Counted from the first letter of the stretch, positions 18,308 to 27,577 are shown. The stretch is 64,000 bases of DNA from Pseudodesulfovibrio cashew (GCF_009762795.1 NZ_CP046400.1:3555501-3619500); one strand, 5' to 3'. Translations and numbers: made by a program. Notes: generated by a model from the sequence alone, not told the origin.

Positions 18308-21300
18308 TTATTGGGGGGCCGGAGAATACTGCTGGACCTGCTGCTCCAGCGCATACGTGTCCAGGGCGGATTTGGCCAGTTGAGCCTGGAGTGAATCCGG
18401 CTTCTTCTCGATGATGTCGGTGAGCAATTGCTTCCATTCATCCATAGCCCCGGCCTTGCGGTAGATGCGGGCCAGCTTGAACCGGGTGGAAGCCCACTCC
18501 GGATTGTCCGGGGTGATGTACTTGTCGTACTCTCGAGCCCACTTGAGAGCTTCCTCGTATCGTCCTGAGCGTTCGGTGGCGTAGATAGACATCAGCACAG
18601 CGTCCTTGATCTTCTCGGGATCACCGTCCGTCTGGAGCAGGAGCGAAAGGGCCTCTTGGGAGTAGACGAAAACCTTGCGCAGATCCTGCCGCTCCATGGC
18701 AGCCTTGGCCATGTAGTACATGGCATAAGCGCGAAAAGCGGGCTCCACCGCCGTATCCTTGGCAAGTTCAGCCCACAGCACCTGGGCCTGATTATCCTCG
18801 CCGAGGTTTTGCAACGACATGGCCCGTGCGTAGTCCAACTGGCGGAGCTGAGCAGGCTTGAGCTTCCAGTTGTTCTTGGCCATGGCCACCAGGTCGGCGA
18901 TATCCTTCCACGCCAACTGGTCGAGGTAGATGTTCACCGCAAGCCCGAGGGCTTCGTCGGAGATGCCGGGCATCTGCCGTTTAGTCAGGTAGGGCTTGAT
19001 GATCTCCAGGGCTTTCTCGGGCTGGCCGACTTTCCAGTAGCTCAAGGCCACGTTGAGTCGGGTGCGCTCGTCCACCCGGGTGTCCTCCTGACCGATGAAG
19101 TCGTAGGTCTCCCAGTAGCGTACCACACGTCCGTAACGCTCCTCACCGACCATGCCGGGTACGGCCAGGGCAAAGACCGAATCTCCGAGCCGCCGTGCCC
19201 GATCGATGAGCGGGCTCTTGGGATATTTCTCGATGAAGTCCTGAGCTGCCGAGAGCGCTTCCGGGTACTTCTTGTTGTAGGCGTACCACATGGCCAGCTT
19301 GAGTTGGGCGATGGGAGCCAGCGGACTGTCCGGATGCCCCTCCACAATCTCTTTATAAATATTTTCCGGGCGCTTGTTATAGGGGCGGTTGAACACGGAC
19401 GCCATATCGTCCATGGCGGGCGCATCGTAAATCCCCTCCTCTGCGAGCCGCATTTTCGCCACCAGCCCGCCTTCCTTGTCAGGGTAATCGGCGATGGTCT
19501 TTTCATAAATCTGCCGTGCGGCATCCTTCTGCCCCTGCCTGACGTAGACGTCACCCAAGCGGGCGAGCACCACGTCCGCCCCGTCCGCCTCCGGGTTCAG
19601 GTTGTAGTAGGTGAAGAAATGGTTCTTGGCCTGGGGCCACTTGGACAGTTTCATCTCCACGTTGCCCGCCAGGCGCAGGAACTGGGGGTTTTCCATATAG
19701 TAGTCGGGCCAGCGCTTATCGATGTAGTCCACGATCTGAAACGCCTGATCGACAAAGCCTGTCCGGTTCAGCGAATCGGCCAGATAAAAGGCGGCCTGCT
19801 TGACCAGTTCATGCTCGGGATAGGTCTGGATCAGGTACTGGAACTGGTCGGCAGCCTTCTTGTAATCGCCCTTCCTGTAGTAATACTCACCCCAATAGTA
19901 GCTGATGGACGGGATGTTGTTGTCGTCGGGATACTTCTCCTGAAGTATCTTGAAGTACGCCTTGGCCTCCGGGAAGTTGCCCACCTGGAGGTTGATGAGA
20001 CCAAGGTTGAGCAGGGCGCGCGGCACCCGGTTGGAACGCAGGTTGGCGTTCATGGCCTCGAGGTAGGCCTGGGAAATTTCATCGAAGTAATCGGACAGCT
20101 CGTCCTTGTGGATCTCCTTCTTGATGTCCGCCACGGCGTAGAGGGTCTCCTCACGCACGTCGTCGGGCACGTCCGGCTGCTTGAGGATATCCTCGTACAT
20201 GGGCAGGGCCTTGTCCAACGCGCCATTGAACATCAGCGACTGCGCTTCGTAGAGCTGACTGCGGATGGCCTCCTCACGCGCCTTGGCCTGGGCTGTGGCG
20301 TTGTCCATGCCCGGCGCTTCTGCGGTCGCGCCCTCTCCGGGAGCGGCGGCCGACTCCTGCCCCGTTGCGGGCGTGGCTGCCTCTCCTGTTTCAGCGGGGG
20401 GTGCCGTCGCTCCCTCATGTTGCGCCATCTGTTCCTGGACCGAAAGCTGCTGTCCGGCCTCTTCCGGGGTGGGTTCGGGCGGCGGTGCGCCCTGCACGAC
20501 TGTGGGAGGGGTCGTCACGCCGCCACCGGCCTGCCCCTCTCCGCTGACAGCAACGGAAGACGACGGTGGCGTTACACCACCCCCAGCCTGCCCGTCGCCT
20601 GAAACTTCCGAAACCACCGCAGACGAAGGCGAGGCCACCGAGCCGCCGACCTGACCGGCTCCCTGCGTCGCCTGAGGCTCAATAGCGCTCGCGACACCTG
20701 CCGAGCCTGTGCCTGCCAGCTCTGCAAACTTCACTTCGTCGGCGGTCTTGTTCACCGCCTTGAAGCGCAGCTCACTTCCCTCAGGATACACGCCCTGATC
20801 CACTCCGGAGAGCTCCGGCTTGGAAATCGGTTGCACGGCCTGCGGCGCGGGCTGCACGGCTTGCGGCGAAGTAACAGGTCCACCGCTGGCGGAAGGCGTC
20901 TCCTGCGGAGTAGCCCCCGGAGGAGTCACCTGATTGCGAACGGAATAGGGAACGGCGAAGAAAGGCTTGTGCTGGCCGTCGTCGGCGGGCAGTTCGGTTT
21001 CTGCCGGCACGGCAGGCTGCTGCACCGCACCGGTGGACTCGGCCACCGCTGGCGGCTCGACGGCGGGAGCCGCCCCAGGCGCAGGAGCGGGAGCGGGCGT
21101 GAGTGCGGGCCCGGGTGTAGGTTTTGCCGGAGCGGCCTGTCTGGCGGGAGGAGCGTCCGGCGCCTTCCACCGAGCGCCGATGGGATCGCGAAAAATCTGG
21201 AGAACCAGTTGCGGTTTTCCCGGCACCGGGACCTTGATATAACCGAAAGCGTTGGTGCCCAGCGTCAATTCCAGGCCACCCGGAATCGTTTTCAGCCCCT

Positions 21301-21571
21301 TGACCAGCTTGCCCGGGTAATCCCTGCCGCTCGGCTTGGGCTCGGTGTCCCAGATGTCTGAGGGCAACCCCACGACCACGGATTCAGGACCGGTCCGGCG
21401 GACATCGACATCCGGCAACACACCTGAATCAAACGAAAAAGTTATCTTATCCGCATCGCCTTGCGACTGAAACGCAACCCGCAACGCAGCCGCCGGGGAA
21501 GGGATAAACCACCCGGCAAGCAAGGCCAGACAAAAGGCCCAGAGTGTCAATTTGGCGTTTTTTTCAGTCAC
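18308..21571 (-). CDS. Exported tetratricopeptide-repeat protein with AMIN-like N-terminal domain
   Basis: About 1087 residues. A signal peptide (LWAFCLALLAGWFIPSPAAA) leads into a beta-rich AMIN-like segment (LRVAFQSQGDADKITFSF to LVLQIFRDP). A 250-residue Pro/Ala/Gly-rich linker follows, with two repeats of a GQAGGGVT motif. From about residue 430 come many TPR units (ALLNLGLINLQVGNFPEAKAYF, YYYRKGDYKKAADQFQYLI, ADSLNRTGFVDQAF). It is probably a periplasmic or envelope scaffold; function is unknown. The start is GTG at 21571 or TTG at 21577, with no clear ribosome site at either. It follows the sigma-54 activator by about 40 bases on the same strand. Confidence 0.8.
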   Translation of the reverse strand: MTEKNAKLTLWAFCLALLAGWFIPSPAAALRVAFQSQGDADKITFSFDSGVLPDVDVRRTGPESVVVGLPSDIWDTEPKPSGRDYPGKLVKGLKTIPGGLELTLGTNAFGYIKVPVPGKPQLVLQIFRDPIGARWKAPDAPPARQAAPAKPTPGPALTPAPAPAPGAAPAVEPPAVAESTGAVQQPAVPAETELPADDGQHKPFFAVPYSVRNQVTPPGATPQETPSASGGPVTSPQAVQPAPQAVQPISKPELSGVDQGVYPEGSELRFKAVNKTADEVKFAELAGTGSAGVASAIEPQATQGAGQVGGSVASPSSAVVSEVSGDGQAGGGVTPPSSSVAVSGEGQAGGGVTTPPTVVQGAPPPEPTPEEAGQQLSVQEQMAQHEGATAPPAETGEAATPATGQESAAAPGEGATAEAPGMDNATAQAKAREEAIRSQLYEAQSLMFNGALDKALPMYEDILKQPDVPDDVREETLYAVADIKKEIHKDELSDYFDEISQAYLEAMNANLRSNRVPRALLNLGLINLQVGNFPEAKAYFKILQEKYPDDNNIPSISYYWGEYYYRKGDYKKAADQFQYLIQTYPEHELVKQAAFYLADSLNRTGFVDQAFQIVDYIDKRWPDYYMENPQFLRLAGNVEMKLSKWPQAKNHFFTYYNLNPEADGADVVLARLGDVYVRQGQKDAARQIYEKTIADYPDKEGGLVAKMRLAEEGIYDAPAMDDMASVFNRPYNKRPENIYKEIVEGHPDSPLAPIAQLKLAMWYAYNKKYPEALSAAQDFIEKYPKSPLIDRARRLGDSVFALAVPGMVGEERYGRVVRYWETYDFIGQEDTRVDERTRLNVALSYWKVGQPEKALEIIKPYLTKRQMPGISDEALGLAVNIYLDQLAWKDIADLVAMAKNNWKLKPAQLRQLDYARAMSLQNLGEDNQAQVLWAELAKDTAVEPAFRAYAMYYMAKAAMERQDLRKVFVYSQEALSLLLQTDGDPEKIKDAVLMSIYATERSGRYEEALKWAREYDKYITPDNPEWASTRFKLARIYRKAGAMDEWKQLLTDIIEKKPDSLQAQLAKSALDTYALEQQVQQYSPAPQ

Positions 21572-21617
21572 GGCCAACAGTTATGCAAACGGCGTGCTAA
21601 ACGAATTTTCCGGTTCC

Positions 21618-22634
21618 CTACAACAGCCCTCGTTTCTTCAACTTTTCTATCAGGGTCGTCCGCTTGATGCCCACCAGTTCGGCGGCCTTGTTCTTGACCC
21701 CTTCAGCGCCTTCCATGGCCTCGGCAAGCAATCGCCCTTCGATGGCTTCCAGGAATTCCTTGAGCTTGAATCCTTCGTCGTTCATGTCCTTGAGCGTAGG
21801 CCACTCGAACCCTGCGGGCCGCATGGGCACCGTTTCCTCCACCCTCTTCAACGGCTTTTCGCCTATATCGAGGAAGATCTTCTCCGGCAGATCCTCGGGA
21901 AGGATTTCATCCGTGTCGCACAGGATGGAAAGACGTTCCATGAAGTTTTCCAACTCGCGGACGTTGCCGGGCCAGGAATACGTCAGAAACATCTCCTTGG
22001 CCTTGTCGGACAGAACAAGCGGCTTGCGCCCTTTGCTGGAGCAGTGGCCCTTGAGAAAATGTTCGGCCAGCAACAGGACGTCGTTGCCGCGCTCCCGTAG
22101 GGGCGGCAGATGCAGAGGGATGACGTTGAGGCGATAGAACAGGTCTTCGCGGAACCGGCCCGCACGGACCTCGTCCTCCAGTTCGCGGTTGGTGGCCGCC
22201 ACCACGCGGACGTCCACCTTCTTGACCGACGTACCTCCGACGCGCTCGATCTCCTTCTCCTGGAGGGCACGCAGGATCTTGACCTGAAGGCTCAGGTCCA
22301 TCTCCCCGATCTCGTCCAGAAAGATGGTCCCGCCGTCGGCCAGCTCGAAACGCCCCTGCCGCGTGCGGATGGCATGGGTGAATGCGCCCTTTTCATGGCC
22401 GAAAAGTTCGGACTCCAGCAGTTCCTTGGGGATGGCGCCACAGTTGATGGGCACGAACGCCTTGCCCCGGCGGGAAGAGTTGGCGTGCAGGGCGCGGACC
22501 AGCAGCTCCTTGCCCGTCCCGGATTCACCGGTGACAAGGACAGTGGAATCCGTGGGGGCCACCTTGCCAAGGACCTTGAAAACTTGGGTCAGCGCCGGGC
22601 TATCCCCGATGATACCGTCCAGGTTGAGCGCCAT
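21618..22634 (-). CDS. Sigma-54-dependent transcriptional activator (AAA+ and Fis HTH, no receiver)
   Basis: The 338-residue protein starts at ATG 22634 behind GGAGG. It holds an AAA+ domain ([13 protein letters not shown], Walker A GESGTGKE, Walker [14 protein letters not shown] fingers in [22 protein letters not shown]) and a C-terminal Fis-type helix-turn-helix ([24 protein letters not shown]). There is no N-terminal receiver or other sensor domain. The sigma-54-contacting loop normally written GAFTGA reads G-A-F-T-H-A (residues 83-88). Its targets are not identifiable here; flagellar or envelope genes are possible. Confidence 0.93.
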   Translation of the reverse strand: MALNLDGIIGDSPALTQVFKVLGKVAPTDSTVLVTGESGTGKELLVRALHANSSRRGKAFVPINCGAIPKELLESELFGHEKGAFTHAIRTRQGRFELADGGTIFLDEIGEMDLSLQVKILRALQEKEIERVGGTSVKKVDVRVVAATNRELEDEVRAGRFREDLFYRLNVIPLHLPPLRERGNDVLLLAEHFLKGHCSSKGRKPLVLSDKAKEMFLTYSWPGNVRELENFMERLSILCDTDEILPEDLPEKIFLDIGEKPLKRVEETVPMRPAGFEWPTLKDMNDEGFKLKEFLEAIEGRLLAEAMEGAEGVKNKAAELVGIKRTTLIEKLKKRGLL

Positions 22635-22827
22635 CTGTCCTCCGAAATCGCAGGCTGTACCGTCTGGGAGACAGCCCCGGTTCGGGGCTGCTACATTAAT
22701 ATACATCATCCCTGTCAAGAAAATGACGCCATGTCAATGGCAGAGAAATGATTTTGATAAAAAATCCGCAAAAATACGGCGCAGCTCACCCATCGCCAAA
22801 CGCACTGTTTGCTCCCGCGCCACGCCG

Positions 22828-23619
22828 CTATTCCGACTTCTCCCCCACCACCCGGCCAATGGCCATGTTCACACGCTCAATGAGGGAATCCGGCACCCCC
22901 TTGCTGAACATCACATACCGTTTGTTGCCAGTAGGAATATCTCGCATGGCCTTGCTCATGAAACGCCCCTTCGGCAATCCGCTCGCCTCAATCAACCTGT
23001 CGACCTCTTCCGGCGCGACGATGATGTAAAAGAACCGTTCAGCGGCCAGCATACGAACCAGTTGGGGGAACTCCCCCACCACCACGCGCTTCCGCGTGGA
23101 ACTGCGCCGGATCATGGTATCCAAGGCGGTGTGATAGGAGTACCCGTCCAACAAACCGAGAGTGAGGGTTCCATCAGCGGTCAACTGCTCAAACGTTTCG
23201 TATTTCTCGAAGAGGGCCCTGTGCTTTTCCAGAAACAGGATGACCAAGGGACGATTTTGGTAGATGGGGCGGGAGAACCTGGCGAACCCCATCCTCTCCG
23301 GGGTCTTGAACCACCCAACCGATGCGAAGCGGTCGGAATCTCCTGCCTTGCGAAAATTCTCCAGCACCCTTTTGGCGGGCATGGATGCGTACCTCGTCCC
23401 GATCCCTGCCTCGCGAAAGATGTCCCGCGCCAGGTTCAACAGGATGCCGTCCGCCTGGCCATGGGGATTGGTGAAGTAATAAGGCGGAAACTCCAGGTAG
23501 AGAACAGACAGCACTCCCTGGTCCCGTTCCTCCGCATCCGACCCGACGGACGGCTGCGAAAGGAAAAGGACGCATGACAGGCAGACGAGGCCCACGATGC
23601 AGGGGAAATGCCACTTCAT
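22828..23619 (-). CDS. Periplasmic solute-binding protein, SBP_bac_3 (PBPb) family
   Basis: About 263 residues with a signal peptide (FPCIVGLVCLSCVLFLS). The mature part looks like an extracellular amino-acid-type binding protein: VLYLEFPPYYFTNPHGQADGILLNLARDIF, an R-V-L-E-N-F segment, and a C-terminal lobe. No ABC permease or ATPase gene is next to it, so it may be a stand-alone sensor or orphan binding protein. The ATG at 23619 gives the signal peptide directly; the frame extends further upstream. It lacks a strong Shine-Dalgarno sequence. Confidence 0.75.
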   Translation of the reverse strand: MKWHFPCIVGLVCLSCVLFLSQPSVGSDAEERDQGVLSVLYLEFPPYYFTNPHGQADGILLNLARDIFREAGIGTRYASMPAKRVLENFRKAGDSDRFASVGWFKTPERMGFARFSRPIYQNRPLVILFLEKHRALFEKYETFEQLTADGTLTLGLLDGYSYHTALDTMIRRSSTRKRVVVGEFPQLVRMLAAERFFYIIVAPEEVDRLIEASGLPKGRFMSKAMRDIPTGNKRYVMFSKGVPDSLIERVNMAIGRVVGEKSE

Positions 23620-23645
23620 GCCGGGACATATAGCCCAGGTACGAA

Positions 23646-23690
23646 TAAAATAAAAGCGGGCGGGACAAGCTGTTGCAACCAATCCCGCCC
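23646..23690 (-). terminator. Terminator after the FAD oxidoreductase gene
   Basis: On the minus strand GGGCGGGA (plus 23690-23683) pairs with TCCCGCCC (plus 23665-23658) and is followed by GCTTTTATTTTATT. It lies just beyond the stop of the oxidoreductase gene and before the solute-binding protein gene. Confidence 0.82.
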
Positions 23691-23695
23691 CATAC

Positions 23696-25084
23696 TCAAC
23701 TTCGCCGGAGAATTTCCTTCGCCGGAATCAGCGCCGTAGCCGCCGCACCCACGATATTGCCGGCCACGCCCGGGCCGTCACCGGCCACAAACAGCCCTTC
23801 CACCGCCGTTTCCAGATGCTTGCCCGTCTCCACCTGAGTGGCGAAGAACTTGATCTCCGGCGCATACAGCAGGGTCTCGTCGTTGGACACGCCCGGCACC
23901 ACATTATTCAACTGCTCAAGCCCGTCCATCAGGTTGGTAACGATGCGCTCGGGCAGGGCCATGGCGATGTCGCCCGGCACCACGTTCTTCATGGTCGGCT
24001 CGATGTACCCGTTGCCGATCCGGTCCCAGGTGGACCGCCGCCCGCGCCGCAGATCGCCGAACCGCTGGAGAATGGGCTTGCCGCCGCCGATCAGCGTTGC
24101 CAGCCGTCCGATGGACTCGCCATACGCCTGGTTGTCCTCCACAGGGTCGTTGAGCACAACCTTGGACAGAAACGCGAAGTTCGTGTTCTCGGACTTGGTG
24201 TTCATCAATGCGTGCCCGTTGACGCAGACGAAATCCTGGTAGTTCTCCAAGGCGACGAAACCGCCGTAGTTGGTGCAGAAAGTCCGGGTCTGGTCGTCGT
24301 ACTTGTTGGTGCGCACAAAAAACGTCGGGTCGTAAATGACCGAGCAGAGGTCCTGCATGATCTCATTATGGACCTCCACGCGCACGCCCACCTCAATGCC
24401 CCGCTGGGAAACCTCGATGCCGTGCTGGCGGACCACGCCAGCCACCCACTCCGCGCCCACGCGACCCGGAGCAAGGATCACGTTCTTGGCCGTGTACTCG
24501 CGCCGGTTGGTGGTCACGCCCGTGACCCTGCCCTTGCTCACCTGCACGTCCCTGACCTCTTCCGAGGTATGGAAAAACACGCCCTGCTCCCGAATATGGT
24601 CGGCCATGCCCGCGATGTGTCCGGGCAGATTGTCGCTGCCCAGGTGCTTCTGCTTGATGACCAGCAGGTCAATGCCGTGCTTGCGCGCCTGCTTGCGGAT
24701 GTCCTTGGCCTTGTCCATGTCCGTGGGGAAGACCTTGCCGTCCATGCCGAAGCGGTTGAAGATTTCCTCGGTCTCGTCGATGAGCGCATGGGCCTCGGAG
24801 GTCCCCACGAACTGGGTCAGGTCGGTCTTGCCCAGCTTGTGGATGAAATTGAGCTTGCCGTCCGAGAACAGCCCGGCCCCGCCCACGCCGCACAAGATGT
24901 TGCACGGGCGGCACTTGATGCACTCCTGGTCGCCCGAGAGCGGGCAGTTGCGCTTGAGCGAACGCCGCCCCTTGTCGATAAGCAGCACGTCCAGATCCGA
25001 ATGCTCGCCCAGATAATACGCGGCGAACAGTCCCGCCGGGCCGCCGCCCACGATAATAACGTCAAAATTGGTCTTTACGGTCAT
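23696..25084 (-). CDS. NAD(P)/FAD-dependent oxidoreductase (COG2509-type)
   Basis: The 462-residue protein starts at ATG 25084 behind AAAGGAGA. It has an N-terminal dinucleotide-binding motif (DVIIVGGGPAGLFAAYYL), a cluster of cysteines (CPLSGDQECIKCRPCNILCG) and the family's GGAGLFSDGKLNF motif. A C-terminal FAD motif (EGLFVAGDGPGVAGNIVGAAA) is present. Proteins of this type are annotated as FAD-dependent dehydrogenases; the substrate is unknown. The Cys cluster with spacing C-x2-C-x3-C may hold a metal or disulfides, which is inference. The upstream region to 25399 holds a large hairpin repeat. Confidence 0.85.
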   Translation of the reverse strand: MTVKTNFDVIIVGGGPAGLFAAYYLGEHSDLDVLLIDKGRRSLKRNCPLSGDQECIKCRPCNILCGVGGAGLFSDGKLNFIHKLGKTDLTQFVGTSEAHALIDETEEIFNRFGMDGKVFPTDMDKAKDIRKQARKHGIDLLVIKQKHLGSDNLPGHIAGMADHIREQGVFFHTSEEVRDVQVSKGRVTGVTTNRREYTAKNVILAPGRVGAEWVAGVVRQHGIEVSQRGIEVGVRVEVHNEIMQDLCSVIYDPTFFVRTNKYDDQTRTFCTNYGGFVALENYQDFVCVNGHALMNTKSENTNFAFLSKVVLNDPVEDNQAYGESIGRLATLIGGGKPILQRFGDLRRGRRSTWDRIGNGYIEPTMKNVVPGDIAMALPERIVTNLMDGLEQLNNVVPGVSNDETLLYAPEIKFFATQVETGKHLETAVEGLFVAGDGPGVAGNIVGAAATALIPAKEILRRS

Positions 25085-25130
25085 GATGCAGTCTCCTTTG
25101 CTCCCGCTACGCGGAAGATGCCTCCGGCGG

Positions 25131-25189
25131 CCGGGGGAAGGGGAGAGGGGAACCCTTTGTAAAGGGCTTCCCCTCTCCCCTTCCCCCGG
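25131..25189. repeat. Long GC-rich inverted repeat (22-bp arms plus inner 6-bp stem)
   Basis: A 22-base purine-rich arm at 25131-25152 is perfectly complementary to 25168-25189. Inside it CCCTTT (25153-25158) pairs with AAAGGG (25161-25166), and a single C is bulged. This makes one of the most stable hairpins in the window. It is part of a dispersed element that continues to 25250. Confidence 0.85.
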
Positions 25190-25250
25190 TCCCCCATCCC
25201 CTCTCCCCTCTCCCCTCCTAAACTTTTTGATGCGCCTTCGGCGGGGAGGG
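25187..25250 (-). repeat. Dispersed intergenic repeat, copy 1
   Basis: Read on the minus strand it runs CCGCCGAAGGCGCATC, AAAAAGTTTAGGAGGGG, then AGAGGGG repeats. Nearly the same sequence appears in the opposite orientation at 27089-27142. The remaining gene-free bases to 25399 show no further recognisable feature. Confidence 0.75.
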
Positions 25251-25399
25251 TATTCAGGAATCCGGGGAATGTTCCGGGGTCTTGGATTTTCTTTCAACGC
25301 AAGTATGGCCCGCACTGGGGCGCTCCATAATGTGGGGCGCGCGCAGACGGGCCATGATAGACCGTAAGACACGGATTCGATAGATGTCAAGCCGCCGGG

Positions 25400-25726
25400 T
25401 CAGGCGATCATGTTCAGCAGGTGGCCGGTCATCTCCTCGGAGGCGCGAATGAAGGCGGTATTGGCGGAGAAGGCACGGCTGGTGGTCATCATGTTCACCA
25501 TCTCCGTGCCGATGTCGGTGTTGGACTGCTCCACCCCGTCCACCACGGGGCCGGACGTGGTCGACTCATTGATGGAGGCCACGCGCACGCCCTCGCCCTC
25601 CGGCCCGGTTTCAAGGGACACGGAGGACGCCTTGAACTCCTCGGTGGAGACATTGGCGATATTATTGGCCGAGACCTGCTGGGTCGTGCCCAGCGCGTCC
25701 AGCGCCGAGAGATTGGTATCGATCAT
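25400..25726 (-). CDS. Short FlgC-like flagellar basal-body rod protein
   Basis: The 108-residue product has the rod-family N-terminal motif (ALGTTQQVSANNIANVSTEEFK) and C-terminal coiled segment (TEMVNMMTTSRAFSANTAFIRA, then HLLNMI). The middle is only about 35 residues, shorter than in FlgC of about 130-150 residues. It is far from the flagellar operon at the window start. An AGGGGTGAT site precedes the ATG at 25726. It could be a rod-related accessory protein or a diverged FlgC paralogue. Confidence 0.82.
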   Translation of the reverse strand: MIDTNLSALDALGTTQQVSANNIANVSTEEFKASSVSLETGPEGEGVRVASINESTTSGPVVDGVEQSNTDIGTEMVNMMTTSRAFSANTAFIRASEEMTGHLLNMIA

Positions 25727-25806
25727 GATGGATCACCCCTTCGCGAGCATCGAAGGAAGCAGCCTGAAATCAGGATACCCGGATCGGCCCAAAGACGCAA
25801 GGATGC

Positions 25807-26178
25807 CTAAAACAGCACTTTGCCCGGCCAGGACATGATGAATGCGCCGCCGTCCTTGAACAAGCGGTCCGTCAGGGCCTTGAGCTCCACGGAGATGTCC
25901 TTTTTCGCGCCGATAATGAAAGAGACGTTCTCCTCGCTCCGGACCACGTTGTCATGCAGGGAACCGCCCCGGGTGGGACCGAGCTCGGTGAATCCGCCGG
26001 CCAGCTTGAGGACCTCCAGCTTGAACTCGTCCATCAGGGGCGCGCTGTCCGAACCGTCGGGCAGCACTTTGCCGATGACCACGAAATGGACCACGAAGGG
26101 TTCCTGTTCCCCGGCTTGGGCCGCACCGGCGGCAAGGACCAGACAAAGGCAGAAGATGAAGGGAAGAAAACGTTTCAT
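25807..26178 (-). CDS. Hypothetical periplasmic protein
   Basis: The 123-residue protein has a clear signal peptide (MKRFLPFIFCLCLVLAAGAAQA) and a mature domain of about 100 residues with alternating strands (FVVHFVVIGKVLPDG, ENVSFIIGAKK, GGAFIMSWPGKVLF). I do not recognise the family. It lies between the FlgC-like gene and folE2 on the same strand, 80 and 40 bases from them. A role near the flagellum or envelope is possible but unsupported. Confidence 0.7.
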   Translation of the reverse strand: MKRFLPFIFCLCLVLAAGAAQAGEQEPFVVHFVVIGKVLPDGSDSAPLMDEFKLEVLKLAGGFTELGPTRGGSLHDNVVRSEENVSFIIGAKKDISVELKALTDRLFKDGGAFIMSWPGKVLF

Positions 26179-26218
26179 GACACCCTCCCGGTGCTGAAGA
26201 GAGAAGGCCGCGCCCTGA

Positions 26219-26989
26219 TCAGGAACCGCTCTCGATCACGGCAAAGGCCGAATGGTTATGGATGGACTCGAAGCTCTCCACCTCCACGGTGTACCAGTGA
26301 ACCTGAGGGTGCTCGTCCAATCCCTTGGCGGCCTCCCGGACCACATCCTCCACGAAGGTGGGGTTGGCAAAGGCCGCCTCGGTGACGAACTTCTCATCCT
26401 CACGCTTAAGCAGCGAATACAACTGGCAGGAACCGGCCCGCTCGCCGATCTCGATCAGGTCCTCAAGCCAGAGGAAACCGTTGAAGCGGGTGCGGATGCG
26501 GACCTCGGCCCGCTGGGAGTGCGCGCCCTCTTCGGAAATGGCCTTGGAGCATGGGCAGACCGTCATCACCGGCACGTCCGCGCCCAGGGTGAAGGTCAGT
26601 TTGCCGTCCTTGAGCTTGCCGTCCACACGGCAGGTGTAATCCATGAACCCGCTCGCCCCGCTGCCCGGGGACTGCTTGCGCAGAAAAAAGGGAAATACGA
26701 ACCGCACATGGGCGCTCCGGGCCTGAAGCCGCACCACCACATCATCAAGCAATGTCCGGAAGGAGTTGTAGTCAAGCTCGCCGGACCAGTGCTCCAACGC
26801 CTCCACGAATCGACTCATGTGCGTGCCCTTGAACTTGGCGGGCAGGTCCACCGAAAGCGATACCTGGGCCACGGTGTGCTGGATGCCGGACTGCCGGTCC
26901 CTAACAATGATCGGCAGGCGCAGTCCCTTCACACCCACCCTGTCGATGGGCATGGCGATGGCCGCCTGGTGCTTCTGTACGTCTTCCAT
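26219..26989 (-). CDS. folE2: GTP cyclohydrolase FolE2 (type IB)
   Basis: FolE2 converts GTP to 7,8-dihydroneopterin triphosphate, the first step of tetrahydrofolate (and queuosine) synthesis. The 256-residue protein carries the type IB motifs: [31 protein letters not shown] with the metal-ligand Cys, and [13 protein letters not shown] near the C-terminus. FolE2 can use metals other than zinc, which in some bacteria supports growth under zinc limitation. Folate supply links loosely to the glycine cleavage genes downstream, which is inference. Confidence 0.97.
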   Translation of the reverse strand: MEDVQKHQAAIAMPIDRVGVKGLRLPIIVRDRQSGIQHTVAQVSLSVDLPAKFKGTHMSRFVEALEHWSGELDYNSFRTLLDDVVVRLQARSAHVRFVFPFFLRKQSPGSGASGFMDYTCRVDGKLKDGKLTFTLGADVPVMTVCPCSKAISEEGAHSQRAEVRIRTRFNGFLWLEDLIEIGERAGSCQLYSLLKREDEKFVTEAAFANPTFVEDVVREAAKGLDEHPQVHWYTVEVESFESIHNHSAFAVIESGS

Positions 26990-27088
26990 TTGTAATACCT
27001 AGATTAATTCCGTCTGAATCGGCTGTTGAAACTTACAATTTGCACTTCGCTTTTTGCAAAAGCGACTTTTTATCTCACCCCACCCAAA

Positions 27089-27142
27089 CCCGCCGAAGGC
27101 GCGCCAAAAGTTCAGGAGGGGAGAGGGGATGGGGCCTGGGGC
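27089..27142 (+). repeat. Dispersed intergenic repeat, copy 2
   Basis: CCCGCCGAAGGCG, CCAAAAGTTCAGGAGGGG and AGAGGGGATGGGG repeat the element at 25187-25250 in inverted orientation. It fills most of the gap between folE2 and nikR and overlaps the 3' side of nikR's transcript. Confidence 0.75.
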
Positions 27143-27145
27143 CGC

Positions 27146-27565
27146 CTAAATCAAATCCCTGCCGGTAGTGGTCAAAGCGAGGTTGCCGTGCTTGACGCCC
27201 TTGGTGGAGATGAGCTTCTGGCCCAGAGCCTTGATGACATCGGCATCGCCCTTGAGGATGATTACTTCGAGGCAGTTGTGGTGATCCAGATGCACGTGCA
27301 GGGACGACTGGATGACATCGTGGTGGTCGTGCTGGATTTCTGTCAGCCGCTGGGAGAGCCCGGACTTGTGATGGTCGTAGACCAGGGTCAGGGTCCCGGC
27401 CAGATCGCCTTCGGCCTGTTCCCATTCGCGCTGTACCAGGGTGTTGCGAATCAGATCGCGGATGGCCTCGGAGCGGGTCTGATAGCTGCGCTCCTCACAG
27501 TGCTCGTCGAACTTCTGCAGCAGGTCGGAATCCAGTGAAACGCCGAAACGAATTGTCTTGCCCAT
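27146..27565 (-). CDS. nikR: Nickel-responsive transcriptional regulator NikR
   Basis: NikR represses nickel uptake genes when nickel is bound. The 139-residue protein has an N-terminal ribbon-helix-helix domain ([19 protein letters not shown], then [11 protein letters not shown]-like [14 protein letters not shown]) and a C-terminal ACT-like domain. The square-planar nickel ligands His79, His90, His92 and Cys98 are present with the same spacing as His76, His87, His89 and Cys95 of E. coli NikR. No nickel transporter gene is adjacent. It follows the methyltransferase gene by 12 bases, so the two are probably co-transcribed. Confidence 0.96.
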   Translation of the reverse strand: MGKTIRFGVSLDSDLLQKFDEHCEERSYQTRSEAIRDLIRNTLVQREWEQAEGDLAGTLTLVYDHHKSGLSQRLTEIQHDHHDVIQSSLHVHLDHHNCLEVIILKGDADVIKALGQKLISTKGVKHGNLALTTTGRDLI

Positions 27566-27577
27566 ATGTCCTCCAAT

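Noticed and set aside
18656-20602. 648-codon plus-strand open frame opposite the TPR protein gene
   Set aside because: Shadow of the TPR gene, with no signal, domain or ribosome site.
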